A DNA stretch of 64,000 bases from Dietzia natronolimnaea (GTDB taxonomy: Bacteria; Actinomycetota; Actinomycetes; Mycobacteriales; Mycobacteriaceae). A program made the translations under genes and the position numbers. Numbering within the stretch: position 1 is the first letter of the stretch; the number at the start of each line of letters is the position of its first letter. The stretch lies in assembly GCF_039525805.1 (NCBI RefSeq), contig NZ_BAAAHZ010000014.1, one strand, 5' to 3'. Under the pieces are notes generated by a model. It did no database searches and was not told where the DNA came from. It was given only the letters and a program-made list of their open reading frames with translations. Positions 26,834 through 35,066 of this stretch are shown one piece after another.

Positions 26834-26911
26834 CGGCCCGCCCCACAGCTCACGCGGGAGTTCATGCCCGGGAGCGGATCGCGCCGAGGCGATCATCCGC
26901 GGGAGCGCCTG
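26834..26911. repeat. Dispersed intergenic repeat, longest copy
   Basis: Positions 26834-26877 match 1008-1051; 26867-26881 (CCCGGGAGCGGATCG) matches the reverse strand of 39068-39082 exactly; 26889-26911 matches 6493-6515. The 26602-26990 gap otherwise holds only the cspA terminator and the palindromes; no gene is seen. Confidence 0.6.
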
Positions 26912-26990
26912 CCGCCGCCGAGGGGGCGAGCGGGGACGGCAGGGGCAGGTGCGGGGCGGAAAGGGCCGAGAAGGCCGGCTCCCCGGGACC

Positions 26991-27668
26991 TCAGATGGGG
27001 CAGGCCACGCCGCTACGGACGTGGCAGTCGTAACCGCCGGGGTTCTTGACCAGGTACTGCTGGTGATAGTCCTCGGCGTAGGCGAACTCGCCGGACCGGA
27101 CCTCTCCGAGCATCCCGAACTCGGTGGTCAGGGGCCCGCGGCCGGCCGCGTCCAGTTCCTTCTCATAGGCGGCCCCCAGTCGACGGGCCGTCTCCAGTTG
27201 CGCGGTCGTGGTGGCGAACACCGCGGACCTGTACTGCGTCCCCATGTCGTTGCCCTGCCTCATGCCCTGGGTCGGGTCGTGCCACTCGAAGAACGTGGCG
27301 AGCAGTCGCTCGACCGGCAACACCTCGGGGTCGAACACCACCAGGACGGCCTCGGTGTGGCCCGTTGCCCCCGTACAGGTCTCCTCGTAGGTGGGATTGG
27401 GTGTCCACCCGCCCGCGTAGCCGACGGCCGTGGTCCACACCCCCTCGAGCTGCCAGAGGATCTTCTCCGCACCCCAGAAGCAGCCCATCCCCAGCACCAT
27501 CGTCTCGTACCCCTCGGGGAACGGCGGCACCATCGGGTTGCCGGTGACGATGTTGGTCGGCGCCACGGCGACCGGTTCGGACCTGCCCGGCAGAGCCGAG
27601 TCGGCGTCGATCACCTCGGTCGCCGTGCGCATCGTCGATTGTCTGATCGCGTCCTGTAGCCAGCCCAT
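26991..27668 (-). CDS. msrA: Peptide-methionine (S)-S-oxide reductase
   Basis: 225 residues from ATG at 27668 (MGWLQDAIRQS). The catalytic GCFWG motif is at about residue 62 (LGMGCFWGAEKIL), followed by TAVGYAGGWTPNPTYEE, GHTEAVLVVFDPE and, near the C-terminus, FAYAEDYHQQYL. It reduces methionine-S-sulfoxide in oxidised proteins using thioredoxin; a C-terminal Cys pair (YDCHVRSGVACPI) probably acts in resolving the disulfide. The ~45 residues before the catalytic domain are also found in other actinobacterial MsrA. Nearby sodA fits a loose oxidative-stress grouping. Confidence 0.94.
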   Translation of the reverse strand: MGWLQDAIRQSTMRTATEVIDADSALPGRSEPVAVAPTNIVTGNPMVPPFPEGYETMVLGMGCFWGAEKILWQLEGVWTTAVGYAGGWTPNPTYEETCTGATGHTEAVLVVFDPEVLPVERLLATFFEWHDPTQGMRQGNDMGTQYRSAVFATTTAQLETARRLGAAYEKELDAAGRGPLTTEFGMLGEVRSGEFAYAEDYHQQYLVKNPGGYDCHVRSGVACPI

Positions 27669-27772
27669 GGAGCCAGGGTAACCCCGCGGCGGCCGCGTGA
27701 CCCGGACGTGATGTGACGAACACCATAGTTCGCGATAGGGTGGGCCGCAGATCGACCAGTGGGGAGCTCGAC

Positions 27773-27946
27773 GTGACCGCTTCAAAGCCCGCCGCACAGC
27801 AGCTGCACGACATTCTCGACCGCGGCTCGTCCCAGCCCTTCGAGGGGTCGGGGTGCAGTGACCACGTCAGTCACCGGAACCTCGCCGTCAGCGTCCTCAC
27901 CGCCGCCCTGCTGCTCCTCGCACTCATCGCGATCCTCGCCGTCTGA
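27773..27946 (+). CDS. Small C-tail membrane protein
   Basis: 57 residues from a GTG at 27773 preceded by GGGGAG. The first ~35 residues are polar (LHDILDRGSSQPFEGSG), and the rest is one membrane segment (VSVLTAALLLLALIAILAV) that ends the protein. It has a single Cys and reads as a tail-anchored small protein. Unrecognised; convergent with the Nudix gene. The longer open frame from 27713 adds Arg-rich residues without a ribosome-binding site. Confidence 0.55.
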   Translation: MTASKPAAQQLHDILDRGSSQPFEGSGCSDHVSHRNLAVSVLTAALLLLALIAILAV

Positions 27947-27961
27947 TCGGCGGCCACCCCG

Positions 27962-28414
27962 TCACGCCAAGCCCTCGCGAGCGACCCTGACCAGTAGCGG
28001 AGCCCATGGCGCGCACTGGTCTTCCGGGAGTTGCGCGACGCCCCGGACCTCGGCGGACGTCAGCCAGCGGGCCTCGGCGATCTCCGCCCGGGGCTCCATG
28101 TCCTGTTCCGTCTCCGCGGCGAACACCTCGGAGACCAGCCTGAACCCGGGCTCGTTCGCCGTCGCGGTGTCGAACCGCCCGAGCGGGGTCAGGAGTTCCG
28201 GGGCGATCGTCAACCCCAGTTCCTCCCCGAGCTCGCGGACCGCGCAGGCCAGCGGGGACTCCCCCGGCTCCCACTTGCCTCCGGGGAGCATGAAGCGGTC
28301 CGTGCCCGTCTTGCGCACGGTCACCACGGCCCCGTCCGGCCGGGTCAGGACCACCGCGGAGACGGAGATGACGCGGACAGGGGTCGAACCGGAATGATCC
28401 ACGCCTCCGATCAT
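27962..28414 (-). CDS. Nudix hydrolase
   Basis: 150 residues from ATG at 28414. The Nudix box is complete: G-KWEPGES-PLACAVRELGEELGL at about residues 50-73, with REx2EE. It hydrolyses a nucleoside-diphosphate-linked compound in the cytoplasm; the MutT-like N-terminus (RVISVSAVVLTRPDG) suggests cleaning of oxidised nucleotides or a similar housekeeping role. It is divergent from sodA across ~150 bases. Confidence 0.9.
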   Translation of the reverse strand: MIGGVDHSGSTPVRVISVSAVVLTRPDGAVVTVRKTGTDRFMLPGGKWEPGESPLACAVRELGEELGLTIAPELLTPLGRFDTATANEPGFRLVSEVFAAETEQDMEPRAEIAEARWLTSAEVRGVAQLPEDQCAPWAPLLVRVAREGLA

Positions 28415-28562
28415 GGCAGGTCGGGCGGGTACCCACGGAGCCGCTGCGCCGGTGGCCGACACCGCCGGTGTGCGATCACTATGGTGGGAACCGGACGTCG
28501 TGACGGGCGCCATGGGCAGGTCCCACGCGCAGCCCGTCACCCAACTGAGAGGACTCACCACT

Positions 28563-29165
28563 ATGGCCGAGTACGTTCTTCCCGACCTCGCCTACGACTA
28601 CGGCGCGCTGGAGCCGCACATCTCCGCCGAGATCATGGAGCTCCACCACTCCAAGCACCACGCCACCTACGTCAAGGGCGCCAACGACGCGCTCGAGCAG
28701 CTCGCCGCCGCGCGCGAGGACGGCACCATCTCCACCAAGGCACCGCTGCTCAGCAAGAACCTGGCCTTCCACCTCGGTGGCCACACCAACCACTCGGTGT
28801 TCTGGCAGAACATGTCGCCCGACGGGGGCGACAAGCCCGAGGGCGAGCTGGCCTCCGCGATCGACGCCGAGTTCGGTTCGTTCGACAAGTTCCAGGCCCA
28901 CTTCAACGCCGCCGCCACCACCCTGCAGGGGTCCGGCTGGGCGGTCCTGGGCTGGGACCACATCGGACAGCGCCTGATCATCCAGCAGCTGACCGACCAG
29001 CAGGGCAACATCTCGATCAACATGACCCCGCTGCTCATGCTGGACATGTGGGAGCACGCCTTCTACCTCCAGTACAAGAACGTCAAGCCGGACTACGTCA
29101 AGGCCTGGTGGAACGTCGTGAACTGGGTGGACGTCGCCGAGCGCTACGCCGCCGCCAAGAGCTGA
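28563..29165 (+). CDS. sodA: Superoxide dismutase [Mn/Fe]
   Basis: 200 residues from ATG at 28563, shortly after GAGAGGAC. Metal ligands are visible: His in ELHHSKHHATYV (about 27), His in GGHTNHSVFW (about 76), and Asp/His in LDMWEHAFYLQY (about 160). The GSGWAVLG stretch and the Gln-containing region (TDQQGN) lean toward the manganese or cambialistic type, but metal use cannot be fixed from sequence. No signal peptide. Followed by a hairpin terminator. Confidence 0.96.
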   Translation: MAEYVLPDLAYDYGALEPHISAEIMELHHSKHHATYVKGANDALEQLAAAREDGTISTKAPLLSKNLAFHLGGHTNHSVFWQNMSPDGGDKPEGELASAIDAEFGSFDKFQAHFNAAATTLQGSGWAVLGWDHIGQRLIIQQLTDQQGNISINMTPLLMLDMWEHAFYLQYKNVKPDYVKAWWNVVNWVDVAERYAAAKS

Positions 29166-29182
29166 CCACCCCCAGCCGACGA

Positions 29183-29214
29183 ACGGGCCCCCGTGCAGCC
29201 GCGCGGGGGCCCGT
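29183..29214 (+). terminator. Hairpin terminator after sodA
   Basis: ACGGGCCCCCG (29183-29193) pairs with CGGGGGCCCGT (29204-29214), 18 bases after the sodA stop. Confidence 0.85.
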
Positions 29215-29360
29215 CCTCGTTCACAGGGGTACCCGTCCTCGTCGCCCGGGTAACCGTCCTCGTCCACCCGGGGCCCTCCCCGGTCAAGCGTCCAGTTGGG
29301 TACTCTGACGTCCCATGAGGTGACCAAGGTCACCAGCCGCCCGAGCACCCTGGGAGCCCG

Positions 29361-31439
29361 ATGCCGATGTCTCACCACGTCACCGACCGCCACGGAGCCG
29401 GTCATCGCGGCATCCGGCGCCGCACCGTCCTCGGTGGGGCCGCCGCCCTCGGCAGTGTGGTCGCACTGCACTCCGTCCTGCCCGCGGTCGCGCCCGCGCA
29501 GGCCACCCGGATGTACGTGGGGCGGGGCATCGGCGACATGACCGGGGAATCCCTCGGGGCCGGGATGAACGGGTATGCCGACACCGAGCAGCACTCCGTG
29601 GGTCTGCATCTGCGGCAGCGGGCCCGGGCGTTCGTCTTCGCCGACTCGCCGTCGTCACCCAGGTTCGTCCACGTGACCGCCGAGATCGGGCTGATCTTCC
29701 AGTCCATCCAGCAGGAGGTCCTGCGACGCCTGTCCGCGGAGTTCGGCGACACCTATCACGAGGGGAACGTGGTCATCACGGCCACGCACACCCACGCCGC
29801 ACCCGGCGGGACGTCCGGTCACCCGATGGTCGACCTGTCGATGCTCGGGTTCCGGCCCGTCACCTTCGACGCCAACTGCGCCGGGATCGTCGACGCCGTC
29901 AGAATGGCGCACCACGACCTCGCCCCGTCGAGCGTCGGGGTCACCACGGGCCACCTGTACGACGCGGGGGTCAACCGCTCCCGCGGTTCGTTCGACCGGG
30001 ACACCGCCGACGAACGCGCGCACTTCCCCACCGGCATCGACCCCCGGTCACAGTCCCTGCAGATCACCAGGGGTGAACGGCTCGTCGGGGTGATCAACTG
30101 GTTCGCCTCGCACGCCACGTCCATGACCGCCGCCAACGCACTCTCCTCGTCGGACAACAAGGGGTACGCCGCCTGGTACTGGGAGCGCGAGGCCGCGGGC
30201 CAGGACTACCTGGCCGGCGGGACCCCGGCACTGGTGACCGCCTTCGCTCAGACCAACCCCGGTGACGTCAGCCCCAACCTCGACCTCGAACCCGGGCGGG
30301 GGCCGACGCCGGACGAGTGGCTCAACACCCGTATCAACGGCGAGCGTCAGTTCGCCGCCGCGCGCGACCAGGTGGGACGGAACGTCCGCCCGCTCGGTGG
30401 CGGGATCGACGTCCGCCACCGCTGGGTCGACATGTCGGGGGTCGACGTGCGGCCGGAGTTCACCGGCGACGGCCGCACGCACCGGACCGCGGTGGCGGCC
30501 CTCGGCGCGGCGTTCGCCGCCGGCAGCCAGGAGGACGGCGGGGGCGCAGAGGAGCTGCCCTTCAACGAGGGTGACCGGGGCGGGAACCCGGAGGTCAGAG
30601 CCATCTCCGAGCTCGTGATCCCCGCCTGGCTACGAGAGGCGCACGGCGCCAAGGACGTGCTGCTTCCCGTCGGTCTTGTGCCGCACGCCATCCAACGCGT
30701 GTATCCGTTCCACCTGGTGCGGCTCGGCGGGCACTACCTGTTCAGCCTGGGTTTCGAGCCGACCGTCGTGGCGGGCCTGCGCCTGCGCCGCACCCTGGCG
30801 GCCGAACTCGCCGTCCCCGAGGACCACATCACCGTGCAGGGGTACTCCAACGCCTACGGGCACTACGTCACGACCCCGGAGGAGTACTCGGCCCAGAACT
30901 ACGAGGGCGGAGCCACCGCGTTCGGCCCGTGGACGCTGCCCGCCATCCAACAGGTGGCCGCCGACCTGGCGCGCTCGATGCGGTCGGGATCCCCCCTGGA
31001 CCCGGGCGCCTCCGAACGGGACCTCACCGGGCAGATCCCCGTCTCCCCCCTGGGCACCCCGCTCGTGGACACCCCGGCGCCGCTGCGGAACTTCGGTGAC
31101 GTGCTGGACCCGCCCCTGCCCGGGTACCGGGTGGGGCAGCGGGTCGTGGTCCGGTTCTGCGGCACGAACCCCAACTCCGACCTGCGGCGGGGTGACACCT
31201 ACCTCGCCGTGGAGCGCCGGGACGGCGGACGGTGGGTCCGGGTCCACGACGACGGCGACTGGTCCACGATGATCGTGTTCGAGGGCCTGCTCACCGTGAC
31301 CAACGCCCTCATCACCTGGGACATCCCTCCGGGGACACCGGCCGGCGAATACCGGGTGGTGTACACCGCCTCCGGTCGGGGCATCGACGGCCGACTGTTC
31401 CCCGTGCGGGGGGAGAGCCCGGCCTTCGACGTGCGCTGA
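29361..31439 (+). CDS. Tat-exported neutral/alkaline ceramidase
   Basis: 692 residues. A twin-arginine signal (IRRRTVLGGAAALGSVVALHS) ends near ALPAVAPAQA-like cleavage at about residue 50. The mature enzyme shows the neutral ceramidase pattern: VGRGIGDMTGE start, ATHTHAAPGG with zinc-ligand histidines near 137, and the nucleophile motif TNPGDVSPN near 300, plus a C-terminal immunoglobulin-like domain. It would hydrolyse ceramide, or a similar N-acyl lipid, outside the cell after folded export. Bacterial members of this family are known from Pseudomonas and Mycobacterium. It is monocistronic by spacing. Confidence 0.92.
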   Translation: MPMSHHVTDRHGAGHRGIRRRTVLGGAAALGSVVALHSVLPAVAPAQATRMYVGRGIGDMTGESLGAGMNGYADTEQHSVGLHLRQRARAFVFADSPSSPRFVHVTAEIGLIFQSIQQEVLRRLSAEFGDTYHEGNVVITATHTHAAPGGTSGHPMVDLSMLGFRPVTFDANCAGIVDAVRMAHHDLAPSSVGVTTGHLYDAGVNRSRGSFDRDTADERAHFPTGIDPRSQSLQITRGERLVGVINWFASHATSMTAANALSSSDNKGYAAWYWEREAAGQDYLAGGTPALVTAFAQTNPGDVSPNLDLEPGRGPTPDEWLNTRINGERQFAAARDQVGRNVRPLGGGIDVRHRWVDMSGVDVRPEFTGDGRTHRTAVAALGAAFAAGSQEDGGGAEELPFNEGDRGGNPEVRAISELVIPAWLREAHGAKDVLLPVGLVPHAIQRVYPFHLVRLGGHYLFSLGFEPTVVAGLRLRRTLAAELAVPEDHITVQGYSNAYGHYVTTPEEYSAQNYEGGATAFGPWTLPAIQQVAADLARSMRSGSPLDPGASERDLTGQIPVSPLGTPLVDTPAPLRNFGDVLDPPLPGYRVGQRVVVRFCGTNPNSDLRRGDTYLAVERRDGGRWVRVHDDGDWSTMIVFEGLLTVTNALITWDIPPGTPAGEYRVVYTASGRGIDGRLFPVRGESPAFDVR

Positions 31440-31516
31440 ACACGGTTCTGGAACACTGGGCCGGTAAGTGCTTGCACCTCCTAGTGCTCGCCTCCTAGAG
31501 AGAAAGGACATCGCCC

Positions 31517-32284
31517 GTGGACATCAAGGGTGCTTCCGTCATCGTCACCGGTGCCGCCTCCGGCCTGGGCAACGCCACCGCGCGCTCGTTCGCAGAGAAG
31601 GGCGCGATCGTCTTTGGCCTCGACCTCCAGCAGTCCATCGACAAGGCCGTCGAGCAGGGCATCGACGAGGGGATCACCCTCCTCCCCGCCGATGTGACCA
31701 GCGAGGACGACGTCAAGGCCGCCATCGCCAAGGCCACCGAGGCCGCCCCGCTGCGCGTCGTGGTCAACTGCGCGGGCATCGCCCCGGCCGCCCGCATCGT
31801 CTCCAAGAAGGGCGTGCACGCCCTGGACCTGTTCCAGACCTGCATCTCGGTCAACCTGGTCGGCACGTTCAACGTGCTGCGGCTCGCCGCCGAGGCCATG
31901 TCCACCCAGGACACGGTCGACGAGGACGGCCAGCGCGGCGTCATCATCAACACCGCCTCCGTGGCCGCCTACGAGGGCCAGGTCGGCCAGATCGCCTACG
32001 CCGCGTCCAAGGGCGGCGTGTACTCGATGGGCATCTGCGCGGCTCGCGACCTCGCCCAGTTCGGTATCCGGGTCAACACCATCGCCCCGGGGACCATCGA
32101 GACGCCGATGCTGCGTGGCCTGACCGAAGAGTTCCAGAAGACCCTCGAGGCCTCCATCCCGTTCCCGTCCCGCCTCGGCCGCCCGTCGGACTACGCGCAG
32201 CTGGCAGGCGCGATCGTCGAGCAGGACTACCTCAACGGCGAGAGCTTCCGTATGGACGGCGCCCTCCGCATGGCGCCGCGCTGA
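31517..32284 (+). CDS. SDR-family 3-hydroxyacyl-CoA dehydrogenase (HSD17B10-like)
   Basis: 255 residues from GTG at 31517 after AGAAAGGA. Rossmann motif VTGAASGLGNAT, NAG motif (VVNCAGIAP) and catalytic YAASK (IAYAASKGGVYSM) are intact. Close resemblance to the type II/HSD17B10 group (GLDL at strand 2; FAxIRVNTIAPGTIETPML) suggests NAD-dependent oxidation of 3-hydroxyacyl- or 2-methyl-3-hydroxybutyryl-CoA in fatty-acid or isoleucine degradation. It ends at a strong bidirectional hairpin shared with the convergent GSL gene. Confidence 0.88.
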   Translation: MDIKGASVIVTGAASGLGNATARSFAEKGAIVFGLDLQQSIDKAVEQGIDEGITLLPADVTSEDDVKAAIAKATEAAPLRVVVNCAGIAPAARIVSKKGVHALDLFQTCISVNLVGTFNVLRLAAEAMSTQDTVDEDGQRGVIINTASVAAYEGQVGQIAYAASKGGVYSMGICAARDLAQFGIRVNTIAPGTIETPMLRGLTEEFQKTLEASIPFPSRLGRPSDYAQLAGAIVEQDYLNGESFRMDGALRMAPR

Positions 32285-32299
32285 TCCGGGCAGATGCGC

Positions 32300-32334
32300 G
32301 GAAAGGCCCGCCCCCAGCGGGGGCGGGCCTTTCC
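32300..32334. terminator. Bidirectional hairpin between SDR and GSL-protein genes
   Basis: A perfect 16-bp stem (GGAAAGGCCCGCCCCC, 32300-32315, with 32319-32334) and 3-base loop lies between two convergent genes, with T-rich ends on both strands (CCTTTCC / GGAAAGG). It should stop transcription from both sides. Confidence 0.88.
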
Positions 32335-32367
32335 CGTGTACAGCGACGCGAGGTGGACGCGCGAGGC

Positions 32368-33093
32368 TCAGCCGCGACCGTTCGGGGTGTCCGGGCCCGG
32401 CGCCTGCGGGGCGGGGGCCGGCGCGGGCTGCTCGGGCGCAACCGGGGCCCACGGAAGCGGGGGCAGCGGCGGCAGGACGATGCCCGCATCGGTGAGCGCC
32501 TGGTGGATCTGCGGCGCGAAGTAGATGCCGGCGCCGACGGCGGCGGACCCGCCCACCAGCACCAGCGGGCCCAGCGACCCGGCACCCGGCAGGGAACCGG
32601 CGTCCGAACCGAGGACCAGGGTGGCGCCGTCGCCGACCCCGAGCGAGCCGGCGACCGACGCCGCGGCCGGCTCGACCGAACCGACGAGCGACTCGTCCAG
32701 GAGGGACCCACTGGCGTCGACGGAGCCGGTGCCGGGTGCCGGGTCGGTCAGGGTGATGGACCCGGCGGCGTCGATGACCGACCCCGCGAGCGGCGCCAGG
32801 GAACCGGTGGAGGGCTCGCTGACGATGGCGGAGCCCGAGGTGTCGAGGGAGCCCTCCCCGGTGGCGTTGGCCTCGAGGATGAGCGAGCCGAGGTCCTGCG
32901 GGAGGGAGCCCTCGCCGGCCGAGTCGCCGCTGCCCTCGCTTCCGCTGCTCAACGTGCCCAGGCTGTCGGCTCCGAGGCTGTCGGCGGACAGGCTTCCGGT
33001 GCCGTCCTGGGCGGAGGCGACGGCGGTCGCCCCGGAGAGGGCGAGGGCGGTGGCGGCTGCGACGGCAGCGGCCCTACGGATCGAGAACGTCAT
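32368..33093 (-). CDS. Secreted Gly-Ser-Leu-rich protein with PNGRG C-terminus
   Basis: 241 residues. The signal peptide (FSIRRAAAVAAATALALSG) is cleaved before AQDG. The mature N-terminal part has irregular GSL/GSV/GSA triplets every 5-20 residues with Asp/Glu between. A conserved C-terminal module follows: a hydrophobic stretch LGPLVLVGGSAAVGAG (about residue 170), then a short amphipathic part, IVLPPLPPLPWAP, an Ala/Pro stretch and the end PNGRG. The same module occurs in the 451-residue protein at 52875-54230. Start at ATG 33093 follows AAGGAG. No known domain; a surface or cell-wall location is inferred from signal peptide and composition. Confidence 0.82.
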   Translation of the reverse strand: MTFSIRRAAAVAAATALALSGATAVASAQDGTGSLSADSLGADSLGTLSSGSEGSGDSAGEGSLPQDLGSLILEANATGEGSLDTSGSAIVSEPSTGSLAPLAGSVIDAAGSITLTDPAPGTGSVDASGSLLDESLVGSVEPAAASVAGSLGVGDGATLVLGSDAGSLPGAGSLGPLVLVGGSAAVGAGIYFAPQIHQALTDAGIVLPPLPPLPWAPVAPEQPAPAPAPQAPGPDTPNGRG

Positions 33094-33222
33094 GGGTTCG
33101 TCTCCTTGTATGGCGCGGCATCCGCGTGGGTTCGCGACGGGACACCCGTGAGGGATGGTCTACAGCTTTCGGGTTCCGGCCGCGACGATCGGATAGCGTC
33201 GTAAACTTTCGCCCTTACCCCC

Positions 33223-33250
33223 ACCATATCCCTGAATTTAAGGGAAGCAA
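33223..33250 (-). promoter_or_regulatory. Likely promoter with palindromic spacer for the GSL gene at 33093
   Basis: On the minus strand TTGCTT (33250-33245) and TATGGT (33228-33223) are 16 bases apart. The spacer is nearly a palindrome (TCCCT...AGGGA, 33229-33245, with AATT at the centre), so a repressor could sit across the promoter. The whole 33170-33290 stretch is AT-rich relative to the window. Confidence 0.42.
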
Positions 33251-33275
33251 CAGCTCCCTCTCAGTGAGAACTCAA

Positions 33276-34955
33276 TTAGAATCCACGTGAAATCCACTCC
33301 CGCACAGCCCGGGTCGCGCGGACGTCGTCCTCGTTGTACGCGAGGATGCGCTCCCTGCCGGAATCCCGCTCGACCCCCCTCGAGGCCTGCGCATCCCGGT
33401 ACCACCCGATCGACTGCTCGCCCCCGGCGTCCGGGTCGCGCCAGTGGAATCCGGCCACCGGCGCCACCACCTTGAGCCCGAGCCCGGAGGTGGAGACGAA
33501 CTGGGTGGCCACCGCTTCATGGACGTCGACCCACCGGGGCGAGGAGATGAACCCCCGCACCTCGGATACCGAGGGGACGCCTCTGACGACGGCCACCGTG
33601 CCCTCCGGCCCGAACCTGGTGGCGGTCGAGAGCATCCAGCCGTTCTCCGCGGACCTCGAGTAGCAGTACGCGCGGAAGGTGCGACCCTGCCCCTCGGCCC
33701 TGTCCCGGATGCCGGTGAGCCAGCGCCAGAACTCGGCGAACGAGCGACCCTCGTCCGGGTCCGGCAACCGTGCCCAGGTGGCGAACGGCCGGTAGCCCTC
33801 GGCCTCGAGGCGACGCCCGTCCCGCAGCGTGAGCAGGGTCCCCCACAGGTAGGCACCGTCGTCCAGATGACTCTCCAGGTCCACGTCCACCTCCACGTCC
33901 GCGCGCGGGATGGCGGGGCGGGCCACCTTGGGGACGACGACCTCGCCGTCCCGGTGCGCACGGGCCCTCAGCACGGCGTCGGAGAACGGTTCGCCGTTCC
34001 AGTCCGGCGGACGCTCGGGCCCTGCCTCGGCGAGGTCCGCCACCGTGCGGAACCCCGCCGCACGGACCGGTCCCACCTGTCCACCACCCACCACCAGACT
34101 CACGTCGTCCGCGATGACCAGGTGGTCTCGGCACCCGGTCACGGGCGTCCCCCGGTCGTCCCAGCCCTCCCACCACGGGCAGGTACGGCACTCGCCCACC
34201 CGGCTGGGCACCGTGTCGAGCTCGCCGCGGAGGACCGCCAGCCGCGTGGCGTGGTTTCGGTCGGCCGCGGCCAGGACCGGCTCGAGTTCGTGAACCACCG
34301 CGCGCGCGGACCCCAAGCCCAGCACCGCCCCGACCGGGTGCGGGTCCGCGTACCCCAGCACGTCGAGCAGGTGCCACGCGTGAACAAGGCGGTCCAGGTC
34401 CGCGGGATGACGACGGAGCCGCAGCGTCGGGTCCGGGGCCGGGTCCCAGTCGAGCAGGCGCGTCACCAGCGCCCCCGCCGACCGCCGACTCCGCCGCGGG
34501 TCCACGACCTTGTGGTTCACCACCAGCACGGGGGCGTACCCCCCGTCCGGCACCGCCGCGAGCGTGCAGCGCAGCCCCGCTCTGCCGGTGTCGGGGTCGG
34601 CGGGCAGGGCGGCGCCCCACACCAGGGTCGCCCCCTCGGCCAGGGCCTGACGGGTCACCGCCTCGTCGTCGTCGTCCGGGACGTCACCCGGCAGATCCGT
34701 CCAGTGGTCCCCCACCACGTCCACCACCAGCGCATCGGGCCGTGCGCTGCGCAACGCGCGCTCACGGAGGCCGGCGCGGCGATCGGCCGCGGCCATCGCC
34801 CGCAGCCGCACCCCCTCGTCGAGCGGAGCCCTCCGCCACCACGTGGGACCGGCGTCCCGCTCCCGGGCCACACGGTGCAGACACCTGGACCCCGACGCCG
34901 GTCCCGCCACCGCACCGTCGGGGTCCCCACTCGATCCGTTCCGGGCACCGTCCAT
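33276..34955 (-). CDS. TM0106-family RecB-like nuclease / DEDD exonuclease-like protein
   Basis: 559 residues. The N-terminal ~300 residues are a degenerate RecB/Cas4-like nuclease with CRTCPWWEGWDDRG...GCRDH, three cysteines that may hold an iron-sulfur cluster, and VVNHKVVDPRR as the nuclease Lys region. The C-terminal part is an RNase_H_2/DEDD-type exonuclease with the acidic motif VDVDLESH near residue 360 and the YNEDDVRATRAV motif at the end. This two-part layout matches the TM0106 family of predicted nucleases, whose biological role is unclear. No helicase or CRISPR genes lie nearby. It runs the opposite way to the DUF6474 gene. Confidence 0.82.
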   Translation of the reverse strand: MDGARNGSSGDPDGAVAGPASGSRCLHRVARERDAGPTWWRRAPLDEGVRLRAMAAADRRAGLRERALRSARPDALVVDVVGDHWTDLPGDVPDDDDEAVTRQALAEGATLVWGAALPADPDTGRAGLRCTLAAVPDGGYAPVLVVNHKVVDPRRSRRSAGALVTRLLDWDPAPDPTLRLRRHPADLDRLVHAWHLLDVLGYADPHPVGAVLGLGSARAVVHELEPVLAAADRNHATRLAVLRGELDTVPSRVGECRTCPWWEGWDDRGTPVTGCRDHLVIADDVSLVVGGGQVGPVRAAGFRTVADLAEAGPERPPDWNGEPFSDAVLRARAHRDGEVVVPKVARPAIPRADVEVDVDLESHLDDGAYLWGTLLTLRDGRRLEAEGYRPFATWARLPDPDEGRSFAEFWRWLTGIRDRAEGQGRTFRAYCYSRSAENGWMLSTATRFGPEGTVAVVRGVPSVSEVRGFISSPRWVDVHEAVATQFVSTSGLGLKVVAPVAGFHWRDPDAGGEQSIGWYRDAQASRGVERDSGRERILAYNEDDVRATRAVREWISRGF

Positions 34956-35066
34956 CGACGTCCATCATGGCGCACACCGCGCCCGGATACCGGTCCGGTG
35001 CTCACCGGCGGACTGTTCGCCTAGGCTGGGACCCAGATGTTCGCGACGAGAGAAGGATCGACGCCC

